From: Lutibacter sp. A80 | GTDB taxonomy: Bacteria; Bacteroidota; Bacteroidia; Flavobacteriales; Flavobacteriaceae | DNA: 64,000 bases | Direction of reading: 5' to 3' | Assembly (NCBI RefSeq): GCF_022429645.1 | Contig: NZ_CP092480.1 | Location: 1 to 64,000, forward strand | Part shown: piece after piece, positions 1-10,532 of the stretch | Numbering within the stretch: the first letter of the stretch is position 1 | Layout: each line of letters starts with the position of its first letter | Translations under genes and position numbers: made by a program | The notes under the pieces: generated by a model | The model's database searches: none | What the model saw: the letters and a program-made list of their open reading frames with translations, nothing else | Told to the model about the DNA's origin: nothing

Positions 1-1428
1 ATGAGTAAAACTGCAACATCAGTTTGGACAGAATGTTTATCTTTTATACAAGATAACATAAAGCAGCAAGCTTACAAGACTTGGTTTGAGCCAATTAAGC
101 CTATAAAATTATCAGGTGAGGCTTTAACGATTCAGGTGCCAAGTAAATTTTTTTACGAGTGGTTAGAGGAACATTACATTAAATTGTTAAGAGTTGCATT
201 GGTAAAACAACTAGGTGAAGATGCTAAGTTGATTTATGATGTACGCATGGAAAATAATTACAGTAGTAATAATCCACATACTGTAAAATTTCCGAGTTCA
301 AACAGAAACCCGATGAATCCGCAAGGAGTTACGGTTCCAATAGATTTTGATAAGCGTGAACTAAAAAATCCTTTTATTATTCCAGGTATTCAAAAGGTAA
401 AAATTGAATCTCAGTTAAATCCAAACTATAATTTTCAAAGTTTTGTTGAAGGAGATTCAAACCGTTTAGCACGTTCAGCTAGTATGGCAGTGGCAAATAA
501 GCCTGGAGGAACATCTTTTAATCCGTTATTGGTTTATGGAGGTGTAGGTTTAGGAAAAACTCATATTGCGCATGCGATTGGTGTAGAAATAAAAGATAAG
601 TATCCAGATAAAACAGTTTTGTATATTTCATCTGAAAAATTTACACAACAATATATAGATTCCGTAAAAGGAAATACAAGAAATGATTTTATTCATTTCT
701 ACCAAATGATAGATGTATTAATAATTGATGATGTTCAGTTTTTGTCTGGTAAAACAGGAACACAAGATGTTTTCTTCCATATTTTCAATCATTTACATCA
801 AAATGGAAAACAGGTTATTTTAACTTCAGATAAAGCGCCTGTAGATATGCAAGATATTGAACAGCGTTTACTTTCTCGTTTTAAATGGGGTTTGTCAGCT
901 GAATTACAAGCACCTGATTATGAAACAAGAGTTTCTATTTTAGAAAATAAATTGTACAGAGATGGTGTTGAAATGCCAGCTGAAATTGTTCAATATATAG
1001 CTAAACATATCAAATCAAATGTTAGAGAATTAGAAGGAGTGTTAATCTCTATGATTGCGCAAGCTTCTTTTAATAGAAAAGAGTTTACATTATCTTTAAC
1101 TAAACAAATTGTAGATAAGTTTGTAAAAAATACAAGAAGAGAAGTTTCTATAGATTATATTCAAAAAGTGGTTTCTAATTATTTTGAATTAGATGTTGCT
1201 ACGTTACAATCTAAAACTAGAAAACGCCATATTGTACAAGCGCGTCAGCTAGCAATGTATTTTGCTAAAAGAATGACCAAAGCTTCATTGGCTAGTATTG
1301 GCTCTCAAATTGGAAAAAGAGACCATGCAACTGTTCTTCATGCTTGTAAAACTGTTGATAATTTAACAGAAACCGATAAGCAGTTTAGAAGATATGTTGA
1401 CGATTTAACAAAAAAACTTACTTTTTAA
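1..1428 (+). CDS. dnaA: Chromosomal replication initiator DnaA
   Basis: Replication initiator that binds DnaA boxes and melts oriC. At 475 aa it is full length. Domain I is about 1-75, a variable linker follows to about 125, the AAA+ core spans about 130-345, and DNA-binding domain IV about 380-475. Visible motifs are Walker A GGVGLGKTH (180-188), Walker B LIIDDVQF (240-247) and the domain IV signature RDHATVLHA near 440. The window begins on the ATG, so the chromosome was probably linearised here, and any adjacent oriC on the upstream side is outside this window. Nine bases separate its stop from the phosphatase gene, so the three genes to 2607 may share a transcript. Confidence 0.98.
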   Translation: MSKTATSVWTECLSFIQDNIKQQAYKTWFEPIKPIKLSGEALTIQVPSKFFYEWLEEHYIKLLRVALVKQLGEDAKLIYDVRMENNYSSNNPHTVKFPSSNRNPMNPQGVTVPIDFDKRELKNPFIIPGIQKVKIESQLNPNYNFQSFVEGDSNRLARSASMAVANKPGGTSFNPLLVYGGVGLGKTHIAHAIGVEIKDKYPDKTVLYISSEKFTQQYIDSVKGNTRNDFIHFYQMIDVLIIDDVQFLSGKTGTQDVFFHIFNHLHQNGKQVILTSDKAPVDMQDIEQRLLSRFKWGLSAELQAPDYETRVSILENKLYRDGVEMPAEIVQYIAKHIKSNVRELEGVLISMIAQASFNRKEFTLSLTKQIVDKFVKNTRREVSIDYIQKVVSNYFELDVATLQSKTRKRHIVQARQLAMYFAKRMTKASLASIGSQIGKRDHATVLHACKTVDNLTETDKQFRRYVDDLTKKLTF

Positions 1429-1437
1429 ATAACTAAA

Positions 1438-1890
1438 ATGACTAGAGTATTAATGGTTTGTTTAGGTAATATTTGCCGCTCTCCATTAGCAGAAGGAATT
1501 TTAAAATCCAAAGTAATTGGTTCTAAGGTTTTTGTTGATTCTGCTGGAACAGGAGCGTACCATGTTGGTGAGCAGCCAGATACACGATCTATTGCTATAG
1601 CCAATTTAAACGGTATTGATATTACAGATCAAAAAGCAAGAAAATTTAATGTAAATGATTTTGAATTGTTTGATATTATTTATGTAATGGATAATTCAAA
1701 TTATAAAAATGTTATTTCTTTAGCTAAAAATAGTCAGGAAAAATCTAAGGTTAAGTTAATTTTAAATGAAGTTTTTCCTAATGAAAATTTAGATGTTCCA
1801 GATCCTTACTATGGAGGGGAGTTTGGATTTAAAAATGTATATAAGATGTTAAATGAAGCTTGCGAAGTAATAGCAAAAAAAATAAATTAG
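1438..1890 (+). CDS. Low-molecular-weight protein-tyrosine phosphatase
   Basis: Cytoplasmic phosphatase of the LMW-PTP family, 150 aa, the normal length. The P-loop CX5R is visible at the N-terminus (VCLGNICRSP, Cys8 nucleophile and Arg14), and the general acid lies in the DPYYGG loop (Asp122). Family members dephosphorylate tyrosine or arginine phosphates on regulators of capsule, stress or cell-envelope functions; the target here cannot be read from the sequence. It sits between dnaA and the methylase gene with 9 bp upstream and no gap downstream, which suggests co-transcription. Confidence 0.93.
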   Translation: MTRVLMVCLGNICRSPLAEGILKSKVIGSKVFVDSAGTGAYHVGEQPDTRSIAIANLNGIDITDQKARKFNVNDFELFDIIYVMDNSNYKNVISLAKNSQEKSKVKLILNEVFPNENLDVPDPYYGGEFGFKNVYKMLNEACEVIAKKIN

Positions 1891-2607
1891 ATGAGCGATC
1901 AAAAAGGTAAATTGTATTTAATTCCTACTACTTTAGGTGATAATGAGCCTTTAGAAGTTCTTCCTCTTTCAGTAAAGAAAATAATTGAGGTGTTAGATAT
2001 TTTTATTGTAGAAAATGAAAAAACAGCACGTAGATTTATTAAACGAATTACACCTAGAAAATCACAACCTTCTTTAACAATTTTAAAGTTAGATAAGTAC
2101 GCCGATCAATTAGAGGTTAGAAGTTATTTAGATGTATGCGAAAGCGGTACCTCTGTAGGGTTACTTTCCGAGGCTGGAGTTCCTGCAATTGCAGATCCAG
2201 GTGCTGAAATTGTAAAATTAGCACACGAAAAAAATATAAGAGTTGTTCCGTTAGTGGGACCTTCATCTATTGTATTAGCAATGATGGCTTCAGGCTTTAA
2301 TGGGCAAAATTTTGCTTTTAATGGGTATTTACCTATTGATACTTCAGAAAGGAAAAGAGCTATTAAACAGTTAGAGAGGTTATCGAAAGAAAAAAATCAA
2401 TCACAAATATTTATAGAAACTCCATATAGAAATGATAAAATGTTTGCAGATTTAAAAAGTACGTTAACTCCAACTGCAAAATTATGTATTGCTTGTAATA
2501 TTACCTTAGAAGATGAGTATATAAGAACTCTTGAGATACAAGGCTGGAAAAAGGAGCATCCAGATTTACATAAAAAACCTACCATTTTTATAATTCATAA
2601 AGATTAA
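1891..2607 (+). CDS. RsmI-like tetrapyrrole-methylase-family SAM methyltransferase
   Basis: SAM-dependent methyltransferase of the tetrapyrrole methylase fold, 238 aa. The N-terminal strand KLYLIPTTLGD and the loop GLLSEAGVPAIADPGAE (about 90-106) with VPLVGPSSI (about 119-127) match the substrate and SAM-binding loops of RsmI, which 2'-O-methylates C1402 of 16S rRNA. The usual N-terminal TPIGNLxD motif is degenerate here (TTLGDNEP), as in a second RsmI-like paralogue common in Bacteroidota, so the rRNA substrate is inferred and not certain. It starts immediately after the phosphatase stop and is followed by a strong hairpin terminator. Confidence 0.85.
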   Translation: MSDQKGKLYLIPTTLGDNEPLEVLPLSVKKIIEVLDIFIVENEKTARRFIKRITPRKSQPSLTILKLDKYADQLEVRSYLDVCESGTSVGLLSEAGVPAIADPGAEIVKLAHEKNIRVVPLVGPSSIVLAMMASGFNGQNFAFNGYLPIDTSERKRAIKQLERLSKEKNQSQIFIETPYRNDKMFADLKSTLTPTAKLCIACNITLEDEYIRTLEIQGWKKEHPDLHKKPTIFIIHKD

Positions 2608-2611
2608 AAAA

Positions 2612-2648
2612 AGCGCTTAAAGAATAATAATTCTCTAAGCGCTTTTTA
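2612..2648. terminator. Bidirectional rho-independent terminator
   Basis: Inverted repeat with arms AGCGCTTA and TAAGCGCT extended by AGAA/TTCT across one A-C mismatch, a TAATAA loop, and A and T runs on the two sides. It lies between the convergent methylase (+) and hydrolase (-) genes and can serve both. Confidence 0.85.
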
Positions 2649-2665
2649 ATTAAATCAATATGTTT

Positions 2666-3298
2666 TTAAACACTTGGTTTTTTGTTCGCTTCAATAAATG
2701 AAGTATCATACCCTGAAAATTGTCTTAAATAATGTTGAATAGAAGATCCAAAAGCATCTTTAAAGGTAGTTCTACCATGGCTTCTTAAATATTTTTTAAC
2801 ATTACCAGCTCCAGATAAGTGTGCTGCAGCTAAAATTCCAGATTCTGTAATTACAACACCATTTATTTTTTTCCCAACACTTCTTTTAATGTCTTTTCTT
2901 AAAATCCATTTATTTAAAGAACACAACGCTACAAACGCATCTTCTTGTAATTCAGGAGTGTTTAGAAAGTTATGTGTATTGTAGATTTTAAATCGCTCTA
3001 ATGTTGTTCTACCAAATTGGTATTTTCCTAGATAACCTAATGAGTTTACAACGTGATATCTACCTTGAGACTCTTTAAAAGCAACTGCTTCTCTAAATCC
3101 GTTAAAAGAATTCCCTATAAAAGGAATTTTTACACTTAGTTCTAAAGATAAAAGGGCTTCTTGTTCGGTAGGTACAGAGCTAATCGCTGTTTCTGCTTCT
3201 ATGGTTCTAGTTTTTTCTGTGTTATTAGTATCTTCTGTAAAGGCTGACGCTATAACAATAATACTAATTAAACTTAAAAATACTATTATTTTTCTCAT
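2666..3298 (-). CDS. Secreted lysozyme-like (transglycosylase-type) protein
   Basis: 210 aa with an N-terminal hydrophobic signal (about 1-20, ending ASAF). A lysozyme-like region runs from about 68 to 185. FREAVAFKESQGRY places a candidate catalytic Glu at 76, followed by NSLGYLGKYQFG, the pattern seen in small lytic-transglycosylase/lysozyme-fold proteins of Bacteroidota. It probably acts on peptidoglycan in the periplasm. The gene stands alone with its own promoter (3335-3365) and shares the terminator at 2612-2648. The assignment rests on motif resemblance only. Confidence 0.65.
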   Translation of the reverse strand: MRKIIVFLSLISIIVIASAFTEDTNNTEKTRTIEAETAISSVPTEQEALLSLELSVKIPFIGNSFNGFREAVAFKESQGRYHVVNSLGYLGKYQFGRTTLERFKIYNTHNFLNTPELQEDAFVALCSLNKWILRKDIKRSVGKKINGVVITESGILAAAHLSGAGNVKKYLRSHGRTTFKDAFGSSIQHYLRQFSGYDTSFIEANKKPSV

Positions 3299-3334
3299 AA
3301 TTTAAAGGTTTTAATCCTTGTAAATTTCGGGGTG

Positions 3335-3365
3335 CAAATTTATAACATATTTTTAATAACGCAAA
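3335..3365 (-). promoter_or_regulatory. Bacteroidota-type promoter of the lysozyme-like gene
   Basis: On the minus strand TTTG (3362-3365) is followed after 19 bp by TAAATTTG (3335-3342), matching the -33 TTTG and -7 TAnnTTTG elements used by the Bacteroidota primary sigma factor. The ATG lies 36 bp downstream. Confidence 0.6.
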
Positions 3366-3501
3366 TAAATACGTGAAAATTATTTTTTTTAATAAAGTTT
3401 TAACAATATTTAAAAAATAGAATGAATTATTAAATTTAATAAATTGATATAGTATTTTTATTGAGAAGAATATAATTGAGCCTAGTAAAACCGCTTGCTA
3501 G

Positions 3502-4536
3502 CTATCGATTTACACCTTGCTTGTTTAACCAAAGTTGGTACTTAAACGCATTTCTGTTATGTTGTGATAACGTTTTCGCAAATTCATGGCTTCCAATGTT
3601 GGTTACACTTGCACACATGTAGTAATAGTTGTGTTTTTTTGCGTTTAATACTGCTTTAATAGAAGTTATGTCTGGCATACCAATTAACCCTGGAGGTAAA
3701 CCGTTGTTTTTGTATGTATTATAAGGAGAGTTTATTTCTAAGTCCTTTTTTAAAACTCTTTTAATAACAGTTTCTTCACCTAATTTAGCTTTTAAAGCAA
3801 ATATTATTGTTGGATCAGCTTGAAGTGGCCATTTATTTCTTAATCTATTTAAATATAAACCAGCTACCGTTGGACGTTCACTTATATTAGCGGTTTCCTT
3901 TTGAACTATTGAAGCTAAAGTGATAACTTCATTAGGAGTTAAATTTAGTTTTTTAGCTTTTTCTAATCTGTCGTTATTCCAAAATTTATGGTATTCATTT
4001 AGCATTTTCTTTCTAAATGATTGAGCTGATGTATTCCAATAAAACTCATAGGTGTTTGGAATATACATTCCTAATGCTGTGGTTTTAGAAAATCCATTTT
4101 CAGTATAAAAAGCACTGTCCTTAAAACTATTGAGTAGCGAAATTGAGTCTGCTTCAATTTGTTGAGAAATTCTACCAGCTAATTTTTCAAAAGTATCTTG
4201 GTTATTAAAAGATAATTTAATAGGTGTTTGTTTGCCACTTCTTAATAAATTTACCAAATCATTATTATTCATTCCTTTGGTAATTTTATACTTTCCCGGT
4301 TTAATAGTGTTAGGGTAATTTTTTTTTGAAGCAACCCAAGTAAATGGTTTTACTCTTTTTAAAAAAGGACGTATTAAATTTTCAACATCGTTAAATTTAC
4401 TATTAGTAGGTATGTATAAATACCCTTCTTTAACGGTGTTAGTATTATATATTTTAGCGTAATAACTATAAGCTAAAAAGCTTCCAATTATAAACAATAC
4501 TCCGATAATTAATAAGATACCTTTTTTTAAATTCAT
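3502..4536 (-). CDS. mltG: Endolytic murein transglycosylase MltG
   Basis: Inner-membrane endolytic transglycosylase that cuts nascent glycan strands and thereby limits their length. 344 aa with one N-terminal membrane helix (about 7-25), a LysM-like region (about 35-105) and the YceG catalytic domain. The catalytic glutamate lies in LASIVQKETANISER (Glu214), followed by the family signature GLYLNRL and the C-terminal YNTYKNNGLPPGLIGMP. It is the last gene of a tight reverse operon dapF-GNAT-mltG, one base after the GNAT stop, linking diaminopimelate supply and glycan processing. Confidence 0.95.
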   Translation of the reverse strand: MNLKKGILLIIGVLFIIGSFLAYSYYAKIYNTNTVKEGYLYIPTNSKFNDVENLIRPFLKRVKPFTWVASKKNYPNTIKPGKYKITKGMNNNDLVNLLRSGKQTPIKLSFNNQDTFEKLAGRISQQIEADSISLLNSFKDSAFYTENGFSKTTALGMYIPNTYEFYWNTSAQSFRKKMLNEYHKFWNNDRLEKAKKLNLTPNEVITLASIVQKETANISERPTVAGLYLNRLRNKWPLQADPTIIFALKAKLGEETVIKRVLKKDLEINSPYNTYKNNGLPPGLIGMPDITSIKAVLNAKKHNYYYMCASVTNIGSHEFAKTLSQHNRNAFKYQLWLNKQGVNR

Positions 4537-4537
4537 T

Positions 4538-5059
4538 TTAACTGTTTATTAATTGGTATAAAATCTCGTCTTTATAACTTGAATTTGAATATAGCCAATC
4601 TTTTTTGATGCCAACTTTTTTAAAATTATTTTTTTCAAATAATGCAATACTTTTTAAGTTTGTTGACATAATGTTTGCATAAATTTGATGTACACTTAAA
4701 TAAGTAAAAGCATATTCTATAACCATTTCAAGAGCATCAGAAGCATATCCTTTGTTTTGGTATTTAGGAAGTATAATAATTCCAATACCAACTCTTCTAT
4801 GTTGTGGATCAAAATCAAATAAGTCTATTAAGCCAATAGGAGTATCTTTTTCATTGCAAATTACAAATCTATATTGTTTAGCTTCATAAATATCTTGATG
4901 CGCATTTTCAATATATTGTTGTAAAATATATTTAGAGAAAGGAAGTTGTGTGCTGCTAACTTCCCAAAAATCTTCGTTATTTTCGGTAGAAAACAAAAAT
5001 TCTAGATCTGTGGGTTCTAAGGCTCGTAAATTTATATGTTTTCCAGATAAAATAGCCAT
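4538..5059 (-). CDS. GNAT family N-acetyltransferase (RimJ/RimL-like)
   Basis: 173 aa acetyltransferase of the GNAT fold. The acetyl-CoA binding segment is visible as GIGIIILPKYQNKGYASDAL (about 91-110), followed by the RimJ/RimL-like pattern in which a neighbouring residue is acetylated (NLKSIALFEKNNFKKVG). The substrate is unknown. Its start overlaps the dapF stop by one base (TAATG), and mltG follows after one base, so it is translationally coupled in a cell-wall operon. Confidence 0.88.
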   Translation of the reverse strand: MAILSGKHINLRALEPTDLEFLFSTENNEDFWEVSSTQLPFSKYILQQYIENAHQDIYEAKQYRFVICNEKDTPIGLIDLFDFDPQHRRVGIGIIILPKYQNKGYASDALEMVIEYAFTYLSVHQIYANIMSTNLKSIALFEKNNFKKVGIKKDWLYSNSSYKDEILYQLINS

Positions 5060-5838
5060 TATAAAGAGATGTTACCTTCAAAAACAAATTGTGCAGGTCC
5101 TTTTAAGAATACATTCGTATAAGAATTTCCTATTTTTTCAAAAGATACTTCTAAGTTACCGCCTAACACTTCAACTTTTATATTAGTAGCATTTGTTTTA
5201 TTTGTTTTATGTGCTGCTATTGCCACGGCAGTAACTCCAGTTCCACAGGCTAAAGTTTCATCTTCAACACCACGTTCGTAAGTTCTAACTTTAAAAGCAT
5301 CTGTAGCTGTTTTTTCAGTAAAATTTACATTTGTTCCTGTTTCAAAATATGGAGCGCCATATCTAATTTTAGCACCAACTTCTTTTACATTTAAATCTGA
5401 AATATTTTCGGTAAAAGAAACATGGTGTGGTGATCCAGTATTTAAAAAAGCATATTCATTAGAAACTTCAACTTCAGTTACATCAATCATTTTAAGACTA
5501 ACAATTTCATTTTCTATTGTTGCAAAATGTAAACCGTCAACAGCATTAAAAGTAGTTTTGTTGTTAATTACGGCCAGTTGTTTTGCAAAAGCAACTATAC
5601 ATCTACCTCCATTACCACACATACTACCTTCGTTTCCGTCTGCATTAAAATATACCATAGTAAAATCTTCATTATCTGAAGGCTCTAACAATATAAGTCC
5701 GTCTGCTCCAATTCCAAAGCGTCTATCACACAGTTTATTAATTAGTTGTGTGTTTTTTTTAGGGAAACTTAGGTCTCTATTATCAACCATTATAAAATCG
5801 TTTCCAGCTCCTTGATATTTGTAAAAATGTATTTTCAT
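5059..5838 (-). CDS. dapF: Diaminopimelate epimerase
   Basis: Converts LL- to meso-diaminopimelate for lysine and peptidoglycan synthesis. 259 aa, typical length. The two catalytic cysteines are in MCGNGGRC (Cys74) and LACGTGVTA (Cys198), and the N-terminal KYQGAGNDFIM motif is intact. It heads the operon with the GNAT gene and mltG. Upstream on the minus strand TACATTTG (5844-5851) fits a -7 element, but no -33 TTG occurs at the usual 17-23 bp distance, so the promoter is uncertain. dapA, an earlier pathway step, is at 16618. Confidence 0.97.
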   Translation of the reverse strand: MKIHFYKYQGAGNDFIMVDNRDLSFPKKNTQLINKLCDRRFGIGADGLILLEPSDNEDFTMVYFNADGNEGSMCGNGGRCIVAFAKQLAVINNKTTFNAVDGLHFATIENEIVSLKMIDVTEVEVSNEYAFLNTGSPHHVSFTENISDLNVKEVGAKIRYGAPYFETGTNVNFTEKTATDAFKVRTYERGVEDETLACGTGVTAVAIAAHKTNKTNATNIKVEVLGGNLEVSFEKIGNSYTNVFLKGPAQFVFEGNISL

Positions 5839-6001
5839 TGCTGCAAATGTAGTAAATTCAAAGTAGTTTTTAATAGCAAAAATATTGTTGTAAGCAAAAA
5901 TGTTAAAATTGGTTAAATGAGCGTTAATGTAGCGTTAAAGCTATTTTTCGAATATAATAAAGTTTTAAATTTGAATGTTAAATAAATAAAATTATATAAA
6001 A

Positions 6002-7411
6002 ATGAAAAAAATATTAAGCATTGTGTTGTTTTCGGCTTTAGGTGGAGCATTAACGCTCGGCACATATAAATTATTTATAGAAAAGCCGCAAATGGTAATT
6101 GAAAAATCAATTGAGGAAGGTCCTGTTACAGTTGCAGCAAATTATACAAGGTCTATGGGTGATGCTATAGAGGAAACAGATTTTACAGTTGCGGCTGAAA
6201 AAACATTAAATGCTGTTGTGCATGTAAAAAATACATCTTATAAAACAGTTAGAGATCCTTTTGCAGAATTCTTTTATGGACAAGGAAGTGGTACTAAACA
6301 ATATTCTCAAGTTGGTACAGGAAGTGGTGTTATTTTTTCTTCAGATGGTTATATAATTACAAATAATCATGTGGTTAAAGATGCTACAGAGATAGAAGTT
6401 ACCTTAAATAATAAAAAAGTATATAAAGCAGAGTTAATTGGGTCTGATGCAACAAATGATATTGCATTGTTAAAAATTAAAGAAAATAATTTACCATATA
6501 TAACTTTTGCAAATTCCGATGCTGTTAAGGTAGGTGAGTGGGTTCTAGCTGTTGGAAATCCTTATAATTTAACTTCAACTGTTACCGCAGGAATTATTAG
6601 TGCAAAAGGAAGAGATTTACATGGTAATGGAGTGGTTACAGATTCGTTTATTCAAACAGATGCCGCTGTAAATCCAGGAAATAGTGGAGGAGCATTGGTT
6701 AATACACGTGGAGAACTTATTGGAATAAATACAGCAATTTCTTCTAGAACGGGTTCTTTTATAGGGTATTCGTTTGCAGTACCTTCTAATATTGCAAAAA
6801 AAGTTATTGAAGATTTAATGGAGTTTGGAAATGTGCAAAAAGCAGTTTTAGGTGTTAAAGGAGGTGAACTTAATGGAAAGGTTGCGGAAAATTTAGATAT
6901 TGATGTTTCTGAAGGATTTTATATCTCTAGTGTAATTGATGGTTCAGGAGCTGCAAAAGCTGGATTGGAAAAAGACGATATAATTATTAATGTAGATGGT
7001 GTTAAAATTACTTCGTTTGCAGATTTAACAGGTTTTTTAAATACTAAAAGGCCAAATGACAGTATTGAAGTGACTTTTATTAGAAACGGTGAAGAAAATA
7101 AAACAAATGTAGTTTTAAGTAAAAATGAAATTAGTAAAGTAAGTTCTTTAGGTTTAGAATTAAAAAACATAGAAGCTGAAGAATTAAAAAAACTAAATAT
7201 TGATAATGGTGTTAAAGTTGTTGATATTACCAATGAGGAATTGTTGTATTATGGTGTAAAATCAGGCTATATTATTACAGCAATTAATGGCGAGAAAGTG
7301 TACTCTGTAGATAATCTAAATTCAATTATTTCAACCAAAACTAGTGGACAAGTTTTAAGAATTGAAATGTTAAATTTAGAAGGAGAAACAGAGCGATATA
7401 TATTTAAATAA
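6002..7411 (+). CDS. Periplasmic serine protease of the DegP/HtrA family
   Basis: Envelope quality-control protease and chaperone. 469 aa with an N-terminal signal anchor (about 3-25), a trypsin-like domain and two C-terminal PDZ domains (about 280-375 and 385-469). The catalytic triad is intact: His123 in NNHVV, Asp153 in TNDIALLKI and Ser228 in NPGNSGGAL. Single-copy context with its own upstream region; TAAATTTG at 5966-5973 is a possible -7 element but lacks a clear -33 partner. A hairpin terminator follows. Confidence 0.95.
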   Translation: MKKILSIVLFSALGGALTLGTYKLFIEKPQMVIEKSIEEGPVTVAANYTRSMGDAIEETDFTVAAEKTLNAVVHVKNTSYKTVRDPFAEFFYGQGSGTKQYSQVGTGSGVIFSSDGYIITNNHVVKDATEIEVTLNNKKVYKAELIGSDATNDIALLKIKENNLPYITFANSDAVKVGEWVLAVGNPYNLTSTVTAGIISAKGRDLHGNGVVTDSFIQTDAAVNPGNSGGALVNTRGELIGINTAISSRTGSFIGYSFAVPSNIAKKVIEDLMEFGNVQKAVLGVKGGELNGKVAENLDIDVSEGFYISSVIDGSGAAKAGLEKDDIIINVDGVKITSFADLTGFLNTKRPNDSIEVTFIRNGEENKTNVVLSKNEISKVSSLGLELKNIEAEELKKLNIDNGVKVVDITNEELLYYGVKSGYIITAINGEKVYSVDNLNSIISTKTSGQVLRIEMLNLEGETERYIFK

Positions 7412-7430
7412 TTGTTTAGTTGATTTATTT

Positions 7431-7468
7431 AAAGCTGGCTAAAAAGTAACTTTTTTAGTCAGCTTTTT
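7431..7468 (+). terminator. Rho-independent terminator after the HtrA gene
   Basis: Inverted repeat AAAGCTG-GCTAAAAAGT paired with ACTTTTTTAGT-CAGCTTT around a very short loop, ending in a T run, 20 bp after the stop. Confidence 0.75.
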
Positions 7469-7614
7469 ATTTTAATTATAGTTAGATATGTAACCTTAAA
7501 ATGTAAAAGAATTATATTTAGTTTTATTTTTGAAATTTAATAATATAAATTTCAGGAACTCAGCTTTTTAAAATTAAAGCAGTTTTAAACACTAAAGAAT
7601 CTTAAAAAATATGA

Positions 7615-9645
<2,031 letters not shown>

Positions 9646-9721
9646 TTTTTGTAAAATCTACTTAACGATACTCGAAATTGTTTGATAGTAAACAAAATTA
9701 AAAATTTAGTTTATAGCAAAC

Positions 9722-10375
9722 TTAAATATGGTCTATAATAATTCTATTACGTCTAATTTTAATTTTTCCTTCATTTTCAAGTATTTTTAAAAGTCTAGAA
9801 ACAACAACTCTAGAAGTATTTAGGTCGGCTGCAATTTCTTGATGTGTTATTTTTAAGATATTGGTATTCATTATTTTAACTTTGTCAGTTAAATATTTTA
9901 ATAGCCTATCGTCTAGTTTTTTAAAAGCTAAACTATCTATAGATTGCACCATTTCAATCAAACGCATATGGTAACTATCTATAATAAAACGTCTCCAACT
10001 TTCGTATTTAACAAGCCAATTATCAATTTTATCAACGGGTATAAAAATACTTTCTGTATGTTTTTCAGTAATACCTCTAAACATACTTTTGGTTTTGTGA
10101 ATACAGTTTACAAACGAAATAGCGCAAGTGTCTCCTTTTTCTAAAAAATAGAGCGCAATTTCATCACCATTATCATCTTCTCGAATTATTTTAACGGCAC
10201 CACTTAATATTAGTGGAATATGAGTCATTCTATCACCAATGTCAATTAGTAATTCGTGACTGTCAATTGTTCTTAAAATTCCTGTTTCAATTATTTCATC
10301 AATTAATTCTTTTTCAAAAATAGTTGAGTAATAATCATTTAATTTGTCTTTGAGGATATCTTTATCAGTAGTCAT
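9722..10375 (-). CDS. Crp/Fnr family transcriptional regulator
   Basis: 217 aa regulator with an N-terminal cyclic-nucleotide-binding-type beta barrel (about 30-130) and a C-terminal winged helix (about 150-215; recognition region HQEIAADLNTSRVVVSRLLK). There is no N-terminal cysteine cluster of the Fnr iron-sulfur type, so an Fe-S oxygen sensor is unlikely; the ligand is unknown. In Bacteroidota such proteins often control respiration or redox genes. Its upstream region contains a long inverted repeat (10425-10507) that could be an autoregulatory site. Confidence 0.92.
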   Translation of the reverse strand: MTTDKDILKDKLNDYYSTIFEKELIDEIIETGILRTIDSHELLIDIGDRMTHIPLILSGAVKIIREDDNGDEIALYFLEKGDTCAISFVNCIHKTKSMFRGITEKHTESIFIPVDKIDNWLVKYESWRRFIIDSYHMRLIEMVQSIDSLAFKKLDDRLLKYLTDKVKIMNTNILKITHQEIAADLNTSRVVVSRLLKILENEGKIKIRRNRIIIDHI

Positions 10376-10424
10376 TTTGTAAAATCAAAGTTGATACTCA
10401 AATTTACAAAAAAAAAGAGCATAA

Positions 10425-10507
10425 AAAAACTACACTTGTTACTCAAAGGTAAAGTTTAATTGTGGGATTGTTCTTTAGTCTAAAAAAAGAGTAACAGTGC
10501 AGTTTTT
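10425..10507. repeat. Long interrupted inverted repeat upstream of the Crp-type gene
   Basis: Arm 1 (10425-10444, AAAAACTACACTTGTTACTC) and arm 2 (10489-10507, GAGTAACAGTGCAGTTTTT) are near-perfect reverse complements with one substitution and one indel, separated by 44 bp. It fills the 157-bp gap between the Gfo/Idh stop and the regulator start. It could be an operator pair or an RNA hairpin. Confidence 0.5.
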
Positions 10508-10532
10508 ATAAATTAAAATTTATAATATGTTT

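Noticed and set aside
1-1. oriC expected beside dnaA
   Set aside because: The window starts on the dnaA ATG and I saw no DnaA-box cluster downstream in the first 6 kb, so no origin is called.
9646-9721. Terminator between ligA and the Crp-type gene
   Set aside because: Only weak, short complementary stretches (GTTT/AAAC) are present, without a solid stem.
10384-10395. ATCAA-N2-TTGAT palindrome as an Fnr site upstream of the Crp-type gene
   Set aside because: Fnr sites are TTGAT-N4-ATCAA; here the half-sites are in the opposite order, so it is not called an Fnr box.
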